Below are positions 25,615 through 36,279 of a stretch of 64,000 bases of DNA, in pieces. Within the stretch, counting starts at the first letter, position 1, and every line of letters starts with the position of its first letter. The stretch covers positions 62,663,840 through 62,727,839 of the forward strand of contig CM051461.1 of assembly GCA_028095005.1 (NCBI GenBank), written 5' to 3'. Made by a program: the position numbers and the translations under genes. This DNA is from Rhynchospora pubera (Eukaryota; Streptophyta; Magnoliopsida; Poales; Cyperaceae). The notes beneath the pieces were generated by a model. It did not search any database, was not told the DNA's origin, and saw only the letters and a program-made list of their open reading frames with translations.

Positions 25615-26067
25615 CTACGTCGCAAGATGGTTTTTACATAGATTTTTATTGCTATATTTTTTTTTATGTTGGGCATTGATCTATTGTTAGATTTATTTTT
25701 TTATTGCTAGATTCAATTGATGTACTAAATCTAGTATTTTTTTTTTTTAGCAAGACACAATTTTCTATTAATATCTCTTTAAAAATCTAGCAATTTATTT
25801 TTGCTAGACTTTTCTAATCTTGTAATATCTAGTGTAGCAATTTAAAAAAGTCTAGCAATTTATTGTTGCTATATTAGATACAAGATTCGAAAAGTCTATC
25901 AAAAATAACTTGCTAGATTTTTAAAGAGTTATTAATAGAAAATTGAGTCTTGCTAAAAAGTTGCTAGATTTAATGCATCAAATAAATCTAGCAATAGAAC
26001 AATAATCAACATAAATAAAAAAAAGTCTAGCTATGAAGTCTATTTAAAGACCATCTTTTTTGTAGTG
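25615..26067. mobile_element. Foldback element with CACTA-like right end
   Basis: Two arms of about 210 bp are inverted around a centre near 25840. TCTAGCAA, GCTAGATTT and TTAATAGAAAATTG motifs on the right mirror TTTTCTATTAATA, AAATCTAGCAA and TTGCTAGA on the left. The right end, read in reverse complement, begins CACTACAAAAAAGATGGTC, which resembles CACTA terminal repeats. The left end has decayed to ACCTACGTCGCAAGATGGT. It is non-coding. A CACTA origin is inferred from one end only. Confidence 0.6.
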
Positions 26068-27620
26068 AAAGAAATAAACGTTACAAAATTCAGTAACTGG
26101 TTTTTTAACGACATGCTTCTCTATAATTAGTCAATAAAAATCAAATCAAATAAGATTGAATTAATCCACATAACAAATGATACAATTAACGGAGATAAGT
26201 GGGTCTAGATTCCTTTCCATTTCCGGAATCAGAACCAACCCATCCCGTTAACCAGAGATCAAAGTTCAAACTCACATCCACAAATAAATTTGGAATCTAG
26301 CCCTCCCGTTAGCCAGGGATCAGATCTTTAATTTCTAAAATTCAAACTCGATATCCCGCAAAATATACCATATATGAGCGAACGCATACAAGCAACTAAG
26401 CGATAATCAAATCAAACAATACAAAACTAATTATAGAGAAATCCAATTACCTGAATGAGTGATTCATGAGCATGAGTAAATCAGAATGGCTATCTAACAG
26501 AGTTGTGACGTAGAACTCGAATTCTATATGACCGACTATCCAAAAGCCAAGACGGTATTCAAAGTTGGCTGGGGAAATAAAGAAAGAGAGAGAATTCACT
26601 GAATAAATGTAATAAAACTGGAGGTCTATTTATAGAGGAGGTTTCTTAACTACTAAAAAGATAAACCGTACCGGATATCGAAAAAAAAACAGGCTTAATT
26701 AATTACACCTTAACGTCTTAATCAAGTTCAAAATGTGAGAGTGTGACAAAGTCTGATCTTGTTACCATTAGGTAAATTAATTATAATTTGTCTACGAGTT
26801 TTTAGAATTGACTTATGTCTTTAATGATTCACCTTTTTCACTGTCAGATTTTACCTACGAGTCTTGTTACCGTTATGATCCATTCAAAAAGTCAAAGCAT
26901 TGGAAATTTTTTATGGTATTTGAGGGATAATTCAGTATTAAAACATACAATTTACTGGTAGACATATCTAGATAAAGCATTAAATTTACACATTAATTAA
27001 CTTCATAAATTGTATATATCAAATCGTCAGCTGCTTGAATAATGGTTAAACTAAAAGTGTAGTTCTTCTAAGAATGTCATTACAAACGCGCATCTATTGG
27101 TGATTCTTTTTACTTAGCTAGGTTGGGTGAAAAAAAAAAAAATCTTAGTGATAGTATCCTCATAGTAATTTAAATATTATGTTCTCACACTAATATTTTT
27201 CGCATTTAATTCGCAGCTGGATCGTATAAAAATAAGTTTTCGACAATTGAATAATCTAAAAAACAAAATATAATTTTATAACATGTTATTATTTTATAGG
27301 GTTATGATGGGAGTTATCAAAATCGACCCTGAATAATTCAATACGAATCGAATCTGTGCGCTACATTACATTATTTTTTTGGACAAGTTAGACGATTGAC
27401 CTCGTTGGGATAACTCGAAAGGTTGACCCATTCCTTTTTGTGGTATATTGAACAATGATTTGTATTTTGTAGCCTCTCAGGAATGCCGTCCTCCTTTTAC
27501 CTTCTCTGTGTTCATTTATTTATTTATATTTATTGTTAACGATGCTTTCCAATCTACAATATTACATGCCAAAGACACTTTCAATATGCATGACAAAAAA
27601 AAAATCGTCCATTCCATGAA
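26068..27620. other. Gene-free stretch between foldback element and tRNA
   Basis: Two diverged copies of a motif (CCCATCCCGTTAACCAGAGATC at 26241 and CCCTCCCGTTAGCCAGGGATC at 26302) lie about 60 bp apart. The rest is AT-rich, with an A-tract at 27129-27142. No coding exon is supported. Confidence 0.4.
26600..26640 (-). promoter_or_regulatory. Orphan TATA box, minus strand
   Basis: CTATAAATAG (26626-26635 read on minus) is a strong plant TATA consensus, followed about 40 bp on by a pyrimidine-rich TTCTCTCTCTTTC leader and by a short frame with a GTAATT donor near 26450. No gene follows, since the foldback element starts 560 bp further. It may be a remnant LTR or gene promoter. Confidence 0.25.
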
Positions 27621-27624
27621 CAAG

Positions 27625-27696
27625 GCCGTCCTAGCTCAGTGGTAGAGCGCGTGGCTTTTAACCACGTGGTCGTGGGTTCGATCCCCACGGACGGCG
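27625..27696 (+). tRNA. tRNA-Lys (anticodon UUU)
   Basis: A 72-nt cloverleaf: the acceptor stem GCCGTCC pairs with GGACGGC (27689-27695), with discriminator G at 27696. The D arm is AGCTCAGTGGTAGAGC. The anticodon stem CGTGG/CCACG frames the loop CTTTTAA, with TTT at 27657-27659 as anticodon. The T arm is CGTGGGTTCGATCCCCACG. Internal promoter boxes A (TAGCTCAGTGG) and B (GGTTCGATCC) are intact. A CAA lies just upstream (27621-27623), and T5 at 27698-27702 is the Pol III terminator. No intron and no encoded CCA, so it is a nuclear gene and likely functional. Confidence 0.96.
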
Positions 27697-27731
27697 ATTT
27701 TTACAAAAGAAAGACGTTACTCATAAATATT

Positions 27732-28115
27732 GAGAAAATTGAATGCACGATAGTGCATAATCTTTTCAAAAAGTATTTTTATAAATTGATAAATTTAATT
27801 TAATCAATCTAATCTACATATTAAATTTAATAGCAAATCAAATTGTATAATTTTTTAGATTTTTTTATTATTTTTTTTGAATTTTTTAAAGTTAAAACAT
27901 GCTATTATCGAAAAAAACTACTATTTACAATATTTCAAAAATAGTAGCTTTTAAAAATACGAAAAAAACAGTAAGAAAATATAAAAAATTTTAAAATTTG
28001 ATTTACTATGAGATTTCAATATGTAAATTAGATTTCTCAATTTACAAAAATACCATCGAAAAAGTCTACGGTGCATAGAAAGCCTTATACACTATGATGC
28101 ATATTAAATTTTCTC
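27732..28115. mobile_element. Short TIR element next to tRNA-Lys
   Basis: Left GAGAAAATTGAATGCACGAT followed by AGTGCATAA pairs, with mismatches, with the right TATACACTATGATGCATATT followed by AAATTTTCTC. The interior is AT-rich and itself imperfectly palindromic (CATATTAAATTTAAT against CAATATGTAAATTAG). It starts 35 bp after the tRNA. No clean target duplication was found. Confidence 0.55.
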
Positions 28116-28189
28116 GAAAAATATAACAGTAATAATGACGTTAGTAATATAATAATTGAATTTGTATGCATTAATCTCCTGATTATTAT

Positions 28190-29530
28190 TATATAACCGT
28201 GATTTTTTAATAAACATAATCTAAAATTTTATATTTAATAATAAATATATAAATTAAATAATTTCATCAATAAACATCCATACGCGCCACTGCGACTGGA
28301 GCACTTGCAGCCGCGCCACTTTCATTCTTGTGTCGAAATTACTTTATGAAAATAATAAACTTTTTTGAAATATTAACCACTCTCGCCTGGAATAATTTTA
28401 TTTTTAAAAACAGTAATTATTTTTTAAATAGTAATATATTTTTTAACGGAATTTTTTTAAGACCATATCTAAAATTCTATCATTCTCATCATTTATGGAA
28501 TCCTCCTTAATTATCCAGCGTCCTCATTAATAGAAGACTAGGGGATGATGGGATGATAGAATTCAGGAGATGAAATCCAGCGTTATCCTGCGCCCTCATT
28601 AATTATCCAGCGCCTCTATTTTTAGAAAATGCGTTATAGAATTTAGAAATAGAGACTGAGAATCAAGGATAGGAGGAAGGAAAGGGGAGGAAACAGAGAT
28701 GTATATATAACTGTTTTAGTAAACTGTGCTAGTTACGATATTAACTTCAACAGTTATATATATTAACTAGAACAGTTAGATATAAATGTTATATATATAT
28801 AATTGTTCTAGTTATATATGATATTAACTTCAACAATTATATATATTAACTAGAACAGTTAGATATAAATGTTATATATATATAATTGTTCTAGTTATAT
28901 ATATAAACTGTTCAAGTAAATATATATATAACTGTTGAATTTAATATCGCAATTGTTCTAGTTATATATATAAATGTTGAAGTTAATGTATATAACTGTT
29001 TAATTTAATATCGTCACTATTTTCAGAACTAGAGCAATAAGGACCGAGGAGGTGGGACAGGGGTAAGCGAAGTTGAAGGAATAGGAAGGGAGCGAAACAA
29101 AAGGGCTGGAAAGAGGAGCGAAATAAAGGATGAGCGCTGGATTTCCAAAAACGAAAAACCCGTGATGGGATGATAGACAAAAATAGAAAACTTGTTACTA
29201 ACTACTGAGGATGATGGGGATGATCCTTATCAGACCTGATTTATTAAAAATTAAAAATATATTTAAAAAAATATTAACGTGCCACTCTCATTGACGCAAA
29301 TTTTTATTTAAAAAATAGTAATGCTCCACTTCCATTGGCGCGTCTAGAAATTTCAAATTATTTCAAATCCCAAATGCTGACAGAATTATATTGTATCGCC
29401 AGGCACTGCCTCCGGTGCGTTCTATTATTGGCGCGTCTGGGTGTTTATTTTTAAAATTGTTTATTTTATATATTTATTATTAAATATAAATTTTGAATTA
29501 TATTTATTTTAAAAAAATCACGGCTTATAT
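28190..29530. mobile_element. Long-TIR element, about 1.3 kb, with internal AT repeats
   Basis: About 130 bp at each end are inverted. CCGTGATTTTTTAATAAACA then TATATTTAATAATAAATATA and ACGCGCCACTG at the left correspond to AATAGAACGCGCC-type, TATTTATTATTAAATATA and AAAAAATCACGG at the right. Secondary inverted motifs around CCAGCG (28510-28620) and GCGCTGG (29130) extend the symmetry inward. There is no transposase frame. Long arms suggest a Mutator-like or foldback class. Target duplication is not clear. Confidence 0.6.
28700..29010. repeat. AT-rich tandem repeat, about 110-bp unit
   Basis: Units built from AACTAGAACAGTTAGATATA and ATGTTATATATATATAATTG recur at about 28769 and 28848, with partial inverted forms (TATATAACTGTT) before and after. 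The repeat sits at the centre of the long-TIR element and is locally palindromic, so it could form cruciform or hairpin RNA. Confidence 0.65.
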
Positions 29531-29542
29531 AACTTATTTCTA

Positions 29543-29930
29543 GAGGTTTGTTAGGTGAGTTGCAACTCGCCAAAAGGTCGGTGAGTTGCGATCAAAATTA
29601 CTAAATCTAATTCAAAATGACCGATTCAAACCATCTAATATGATTTTTCTATTGAAATATCCATGAAGACCAAATTTTATTTTTTTTTCAAAATTTTTAA
29701 GTATTTTTTGAAATTTTAGAAAATTGTTAGTCGAATTAGTTCTGAACCGTTTAAAATAACAGTTTTTAAAAATAAAAAATACTTAAAAAAATATATATAT
29801 ATAAAATTTTGTTTGTACAGAGATTTCAATAGAGAGATCACATTGAACGGTTTGAATGAGTTATTTTAAATTATATCTAGAAATTTTAATCGCAACTCAC
29901 TGACACTTTGGTCACCATAGCAAAACTCCC
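29543..29930. mobile_element. Foldback MITE, about 390 bp, TSD TA
   Basis: The left terminus GAGGTTTGTTAGGTGAGTTG and the reverse-complemented right terminus GGGAGTTTTGCTATGGTGAC are related. GGTGAGTTGCGAT near 29580 is mirrored by ATCGCAACTCACTGACAC near 29890. TA flanks both ends. The arms continue through CATCTAATATGATTTTTCTA and AGAGAGATCACATTGAACGG. A TA duplication fits Stowaway/mariner-type MITEs, although the termini are not the usual CTCCCTCC. Confidence 0.6.
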
Positions 29931-29932
29931 TA

Positions 29933-30458
29933 GTTCCAATTTACTCTTTTTCGGAAATTCAGGTCACCAAACTTTTGTTTAGAAATCGTTTTTACTCATT
30001 GAACTTTAAATTGTTAGATTAGATTTTAGTCACCAAATTTTGAAATTATCCTATTTTTCACACTCTGAAGATTTTGTCTAATTAACTGTATAATTAATCC
30101 ATTAATCGTTTATCATTCCAACTAAAGAATTTATAAGCCTGGAGCATTTTAAAAAAAAAAAAAGATTTGATGTTCAAATTACATGGTTAATTAGACGCAA
30201 TTATATATATGACTAAAATTGAACAATTTGGATATCACCGGGTTAAATTAAAATATAGATTGATTATGTTTAGTGATCTCTAAAAAAAATATAAGTAAGA
30301 AAAAGTAATGAATGTTAACACAGTAAGTGACAAAGAAAACAGAAAAATACATATAATAACATAAATTCTTAATTATAATGATAATCAAATTAGTAATTAA
30401 TTAACATTGACTATTTTGACGTGAACTTTCAAGAATTGGGATTTGGGAGAGAGTGGAT
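29933..30458. other. Intergenic DNA, nothing identified
   Basis: AT-rich sequence with a phrase about GGTCACCAAACTTTTG repeated as AGTCACCAAATTTTG (29962 and 30025), which suggests an old degraded repeat. No exon, RNA gene or terminal repeat was found. Confidence 0.35.
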
Positions 30459-30466
30459 CTGGGTTG

Positions 30467-33441
30467 GGGTTTTTTTTCTTAAACGGCCTTGACGAAAATA
30501 ATAGCTCAACAAAGCACCATGTGCTATATGATATTTACATAAAGAGCCAAGGCGCAAGGTGCTTGTACGCTTTATTTTGAGTCCCTAGTAAGGCGCAAGG
30601 TGTTTTTGCGCCTTACTAGTTAGGCCCCAAATCAAACTACACCTTACCTGTTAGGCTCCAAATCAAACTATGCCTTACCCCTTCATTTTTCTGCCGACAT
30701 GATCGGTGCTGAGGGTACTGGTCAAATTAATTCCTTAAAAACCGATACTAATTCGTTTGCAGTGTAGTTTAAGGGTCGAATCACGGGGACGGACTATTCC
30801 TTTCCTAAGTTTAAACAATTCGTATTAATTTAAATTCTTTTGATTAAATAAACAATTCAAATTTCAAACAGATCCAAACTGAAGGTGAGTTGCAGTTACA
30901 GAATTTAAAACTATAATTCCCTAGAAAAAGACTTTATCCAATTGAAAGTTTAAACAATTAACTAATGATTAGGGGTTCAGGTTGTCTAACTTTTCCTGTC
31001 TGTCAAGGTTGGGACGGACCGTTCCATCTCTGGAACGGGCCGTCCTAACCCTGTCAGATGGCTTGAACTGTCCGTTCTAGGTCAGGACGCCCCCTCTCGG
31101 GCGGTCCGTCCTGACCTTGAAACGGGCCGTTCCAATCATCCGATGTTTGTCTTGTTATTCTACTTAATTATTTGCTGAGTGTGTTTTGCGTGAATTGGAT
31201 CAAACCTAACCTACAGACTTGCGCTCTAACTCTCGTTCAGGTCAAGTTGTGGGGTTCTGTTTGATAAATCCTAAAAACTCCTAAATTTCAACTCTCGTTT
31301 CTTGGTTTAGGTGTTTCTAATTGATTTCTGGGTCTTGGTAAACTCTCAACCTCTCGGTTTGTTGAGTAAAACTTCTGATTACTTGAAGTTTGGTTAAATC
31401 CTTTCGGATATCGCCTACCTAATTGATCTAAATGTTTGCTTGTTATTGCAGGTTGACTTTACTTTGACAATTAAACTAGGCCTTTGTTTAACGCAATAAT
31501 CAAATTCAAACAGTAACAAATTGCAACAAAAAGATAGAATAAAATTGCAGAAATCATAAACGCAACTTAACTTAGCAAATAAACAAGTATTCAAACAAAA
31601 CAAACAACTAAAGGAAAAGTTATCGAACCATAGCCCCTAAACTAAACTACTCCATGCAAGAAAAAGCAGGTTTCGTCATACAAAAACACAAAGAAAAAGA
31701 AAGAAAAACCAAGTTACAACAAGATGTGCTTGAAAATCGTCTATCTCCTAAGCTCTGTCCTGTCTGGGGCGGGCCGTCCTGATCCTGGGGCGGTGCGTCT
31801 CAGGCTGGTGGATGGCCGTCTCGACAGGGTGGTTGCCTTGCTCCTTTCTGGCTCTCCAAACTTAGCAAATTTCGACTCTCTTGACTTGGAGCCAGGACAG
31901 AGCTTATATAGGCCTCTTGGGAAGTTCCAAAACGTGGCATTGTGGCTCAGAAAGGCGGTGGAAACTGAAGAAACCGCCTCACCAAATCAGGCACTCTATA
32001 TTTGGCAATCTCGAAATAGCTCTTCTGGCCTGGTTGTGGACTGGGACGGCCTGGTCTGAAAATGGGGCGGCCCGTCCCAGTCTGGGCTGATTGTGTCGTC
32101 TGGAACTCTTCTGCTTGCGTCTGCACTGAGGTGGGACGACCCGTCCTATGATTGGGGCGGCCCGTTCCATCTTGCTGGATTTGTGCAACTTAGTCGATTT
32201 TCTCCTTTTTTCGCGCCCAAGTGTGATGAACCTGTATAAAAAACTTGCCGGGCTACGGCTGAACTTTCCTACATCTAACATTAGCACAATTTAAAGGAAA
32301 ATGAGTAAAAACACAAGTAATTTGAACGAAATTTGGGGCTTATTCTGGCTGAAAATCAAGTACGGAAACCGTACATCACGACACTCCACGTATAGCCCTA
32401 TTTTAATGGAAAAAAAAAGTAAGGCACATCTAACATGCGCCTCGTCCCAATTTTCTAAGCAAGCAAGTTTATCTTATTATGTTGAGAATATGTTATTTCA
32501 TATATGTCACAATTGCATCCGATATCAAAGCTTATTAAAAACTAATTGATCCAATTATTTTGACATTAATAATAATAAAATATCGTAGTTCATTATTGAA
32601 GCATCTTCATTAGTCAAAATACATTAACAATCCCTTAAAGTTTGTCCCAGTAAAAACTCGATTGGGCAAAAAAAATAACGAATTTTTTGTTTGAAACTAA
32701 GAATTAAGTTAATAATGAGTCAATGCCAAAAAGATGGTGCTTACGTGTTGGCTGATTGAATAAGATTAGAGGGGTATATATGGCTGATTTTTCTTTAAAA
32801 AAAGAGTTCACTGATAAAGAAAATTAATTAAAACACTAATCAATACAAAGTCATTACATTAATCAAAGCACTAACATTACATTACAAATACAAAGGCATA
32901 ATATAAGTTCAGGATTAAACTAATCTTAGCAGAAATAACATTACAATACAAATTTAAAGGCATACTACAAGTCTAGAATTACACTAATCAAAGCAAAAAT
33001 AACATTATATTATATATTTAAAGGCATACTAGTCTGTCTTAGTTCTCTGCAAGAATAACATCATAATGAAAGTTAGAAATTTACAAGTGAAATAATAAAA
33101 TTAGAGATTAAAAATGCAAGAGATTAAAAAATACAAATAACCTTCATCATTTCTCGTAGCTTAGAAAATTGGAGTAAGGTGCGGGTTAGATGTGCGCCTT
33201 ACTCTTTTTTTTCATTAAAATAGGGCTAAAATATGTGGAGTGTCAATAGAAAAATGAAGGGGTAAGGCGTAGTTTGATTTGGGGCCTACAGGTAAGACGT
33301 AGAAGCACCTTGCGTCTTACTGAGGGCTCAAAATAAGGCGTACAAGCACCTTACGCCTTGACTTTTTATATAAATATCATATAGCACATGGTGCTTTGTT
33401 GAGCTATTGTTTTCGTCAAGGCCGTTTAAGAAAAAAAACCC
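30467..33441. mobile_element. Mutator-like non-autonomous element, long TIRs, split by a solo LTR
   Basis: The outer ends read GGGTTTTTTTTCTTAAACGG and, reverse-complemented on the right, the same sequence. The arms stay alike for about 330 bp (AACAAAGCACCATGTGCTAT, CTTACCCCTTCATTTTTCT). The direct flank CTGGGTTG (optionally one more G) occurs at 30459 and 33442, an 8-9-bp duplication. A solo LTR (30700-32378) lies inside the left arm. Without it and one CGACA copy the left arm reads TTTTTCTGCCGACACTCC, colinear with the right arm. The element itself is about 1.3 kb and encodes nothing recognisable. Its right end is about 200 bp upstream of the PPR start codon. Confidence 0.85.
30700..32378. 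mobile_element. Solo LTR, 1679 bp, TSD CGACA
   Basis: Begins TGATCGGTGC and ends CCGTACATCA, with the pentanucleotide CGACA on both sides (30695-30699 and 32379-32383). The TGAT...ATCA ends, length and the phrase AAGGGTCGAATCACGGGGAC resemble the gypsy-type LTR at 61192 (GGGGTCGATCCCACAGGGAG). No internal region or second LTR is present, so it is the product of LTR-LTR recombination. It carries a repeated GC-rich motif of the type GGAACGGGCCGTCC at about 31012-31140, 31755-31800, 32040-32090 and 32128-32170. By analogy with 61192 it is read on the minus strand, but strand is uncertain. Confidence 0.85.
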
Positions 33442-33645
33442 CTGGGTTGGAGAAGAGGAACGTGTACAAAAGTAAAACACGAACAACCAATCAGAAATTC
33501 ACACCGTGGCTCTCTTTCTCTCCTCTTATCCAACCAAACCAACAAACGAACCATCCCTCCCTCCAGGCTCCAATGCTCAATTGCTCTAGACAGAAGCACT
33601 TCACTTCACTTCACTTCGCTTGCGCCGTTGCGGGAGCACCACGAA

Positions 33646-36125
33646 ATGCTACACCAGAGCCAGACCCCCACTTCCGCCTCTCACATCCGCTGCTTCCCAT
33701 CTCCCGATTCTCCCTCTCGATTTCCTTGCCCCTGTTTCACTACACCACGAATAACCCAATCGCTGCTCTCCCTCTCCCTGTCCCGCCACACCACTCTCCA
33801 CGCTTCCACCTCCACCACATCCAACCCCCACGCTGACGCCGTCTCCTCTTCTTCGGATGATGAAAGCCTTCTCCTGTCTCTCTTGCAAAGCCGACAAACG
33901 GACAAGGCCTACTCCCTCTTCTCCCGCCTCCCTCACCTCCCCGGCCCCGTCTGCCTCTCCCGCCTCCTCGCCCAACTCTCCTACAATGCCAAGACCACTC
34001 CCGCTTCTCTCTCCCGTGCCAAGTCCCTCGTCAGGAGGCTCGTCTCCGCCCGCGAATTGCATCGCCTCGATACCAATTCCCTCGGGTTGCTCGCTTCCGC
34101 AGCTGCCCGGGCTGGAGATGCCACATTTGCTGCCTCGGTCGTCAGGTCCATGCTCCGATCCGGGTTTCTGCCGCATGTCAAGGCATGGACGGCTGCTTTG
34201 TCTGCACTCGCTGCAACCCATGCCTCCACTGATGCTTTGCTGCTTTTTCGGTTGGTCATGCGAAGGATCAGACGAGAGCTTGATGGTCATGCGGCCCGAC
34301 CTGATGCACACATGAGCTCAGGTAGTTGCTCATTAATGTGTTAAAACTGTAAATTAGACCTGCTATTGTACGCTGACCTTGGGACCAGTTCAACATAAAT
34401 CAGTAAATCACAACATAGAAGAACCAAATTTCGAATCAGAAAAAAAAATAATAAATGGACAATTACCAGTAATGTTGAGTAGTTGTACAAACCCAGAAAG
34501 TTTGCTACATACTGGTACACTGCACTAAAATACCAGTTTTTCCTTGCTGAAAAACAGATCTCTCCAATTCACTGCCCGACATAACAGCATTTAATGCCGC
34601 ATTGAATGCTTGTGCAAACCTCGGCGACATCAAGTCGTTCTCACAAATATTCCTAAATGACATGCCGGAGTTTAAAACGAAGCCTGACATTGTCTCCTAC
34701 AATGTGCTCGTGAAAATGTGCGCAAGAGCTGGCCGAAGAGACCTTGTAGGAGCCACTTTAGAGCATGCAATAAGTGTCGGCCTCAAGCCGTGTATGGCAA
34801 CTCTTACCTCAATAGTTGCAGCTTATGTAGGGTTTGGTGACTTGACCACAGCTGAGAGGATTGTACAAGCCACGCGAGAGAGCCGTACTGACATTTGTCA
34901 AGTGTTAAGAGAACAAAATGTTAAATGCGAGGATACGGGTGGTTCATTATTTGATGAGGAATCAAATGCTCTTCTTGAGAAGATGGTTAGAAGTGATGGG
35001 GTTTTAGAGGGGCCAGTACAGTTGCTGCCTATGACATACCAGCCAAATGCAAGGATATATAGCACACTCATGAAGGGTTACATGAAAGAGGGACGGCTTG
35101 ATGATGTGGTTTGTACCATACGGGCCATGAAGCTAGAACCGGACCCTGCTAGTCATCCCGACCATGTCACGTACACCACTGTTATATCCACACTTGTAAA
35201 TGCTGGTTGTACGGAGCAGGCTCGTGAGGTGTTCGATGAAATGGAGGATGCTCAAATCCCAGTCACTCGGGTCACATACAATGTCCTTTTGAAAGGCTAC
35301 TGCCAAAAGTTTCAATTTGACAGGGCTAAGAACCTCATGTGTGAAATGGAGTCAAGGATTGGTGTGTGTCCAAATGCAGTAACATACAATATATTAATAA
35401 ACGGTTGTTTGCGTATAGATGATACTGCTGGTGCTCTGGCTTATTACAATGAAATGAGGGATAAAGGCATTGCACCAACCAAGGTCAGTTATACAACTCT
35501 AATGAAGGCATTTGCTTTCTCAGGCCAACCAAAGCTCGCACATCAGGTTTTTGATGAAATGGCAAATGACCCAAGGGTTAAGATTGACATTGTGGCATGG
35601 AACATGCTTGTATTTGCATATTGCAAGATGGGTCTTGTAGCTGAGGCCAAAAAAGTAATCGAACAAATGAAAGAGAAAAGCATTATGCCCGATGTGGTAA
35701 CATATGGAAGCCTGGCAGATTGCATAGTTGTAGCACGGAAGCCTGGAGAGGCATTACTTTTATGGAAAGAAGTTAAGGAGCGGTGTGAAGGTTCGCCACC
35801 TTTCAAGCCTGATGAAGGGCTTTTGGTTGCTCTGGCTGATGTGTGCGTAAAAGCTGGATTTTTCCAAAGAGCATTGGAAATAGTGGCATGCATGGAGGAA
35901 AATGGAATAGCTCCAAATAAAGTCAAGTACAGAAAGATTTACATAGAGTTGCATTCGAAGATGTTCACTAGCCGGCATGCGTCTCAAGCAAGAAAGGATA
36001 GGAGGAGGGAGAGGGAGAGAGCGGCCGAGGCATTTAAGTTTTGGCTCGGTTTGCCAAACTCGTATTATGGCACTGAGTGGAGCCTTGAGCCACCTATAGA
36101 GAATGCAACCGATTCAGAGCCTTAG
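33646..36125 (+). CDS. HCF152: Pentatricopeptide repeat protein, HCF152-like, plastid RNA processing
   Basis: Two exons: 33646-34321 and 34558-36125 (2244 nt, 747 aa), joined by a 236-bp GT-AG intron in phase 1. The N-terminus (MLHQSQTPTSASHIR...) is rich in Ser, Arg and Pro and low in acidic residues, as in chloroplast transit peptides. A long run of degenerate PPR motifs follows, e.g. KPDIVSYNVLVKMCARAG, DHVTYTTVISTLVNAGCTEQ, TRVTYNVLLKGYCQKFQFDR and PDVVTYGSLADCIVVARKPG. The highly basic C-terminus (RKDRRRERERAAEAFKFWLG) ends LPNSYYGTEW. That tail, the overall length and the P-type architecture without E or DYW domain point to At3g09650/HCF152. HCF152 binds and protects the psbH-petB intercistronic RNA for cytochrome b6f synthesis. 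Orthology is recalled, not computed. Confidence 0.85.
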
Positions 36126-36248
36126 ATATTGTCTGTTGTGGTTTTTGTCAGGTTAAAAGATTTTCTTCAAAATTAGTTGAAATTTTTTGAAGGCACTGAT
36201 GAGAGGTCTTTTTGTTTTGCGTGTTAATGGATGTTTTTCTATTCAATT

Positions 36249-36279
<31 letters not shown>

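Noticed and set aside
31724..32287. Overlapping GC-rich frames of about 100 aa on both strands
   Set aside because: They are made by the repeated GGGCCGTCC motif within a solo LTR, with no coding signature.
33649..34311. 220-aa minus-strand glycine-rich frame
   Set aside because: Antisense of PPR exon 1, which is GC-rich and therefore stop-poor in all frames.
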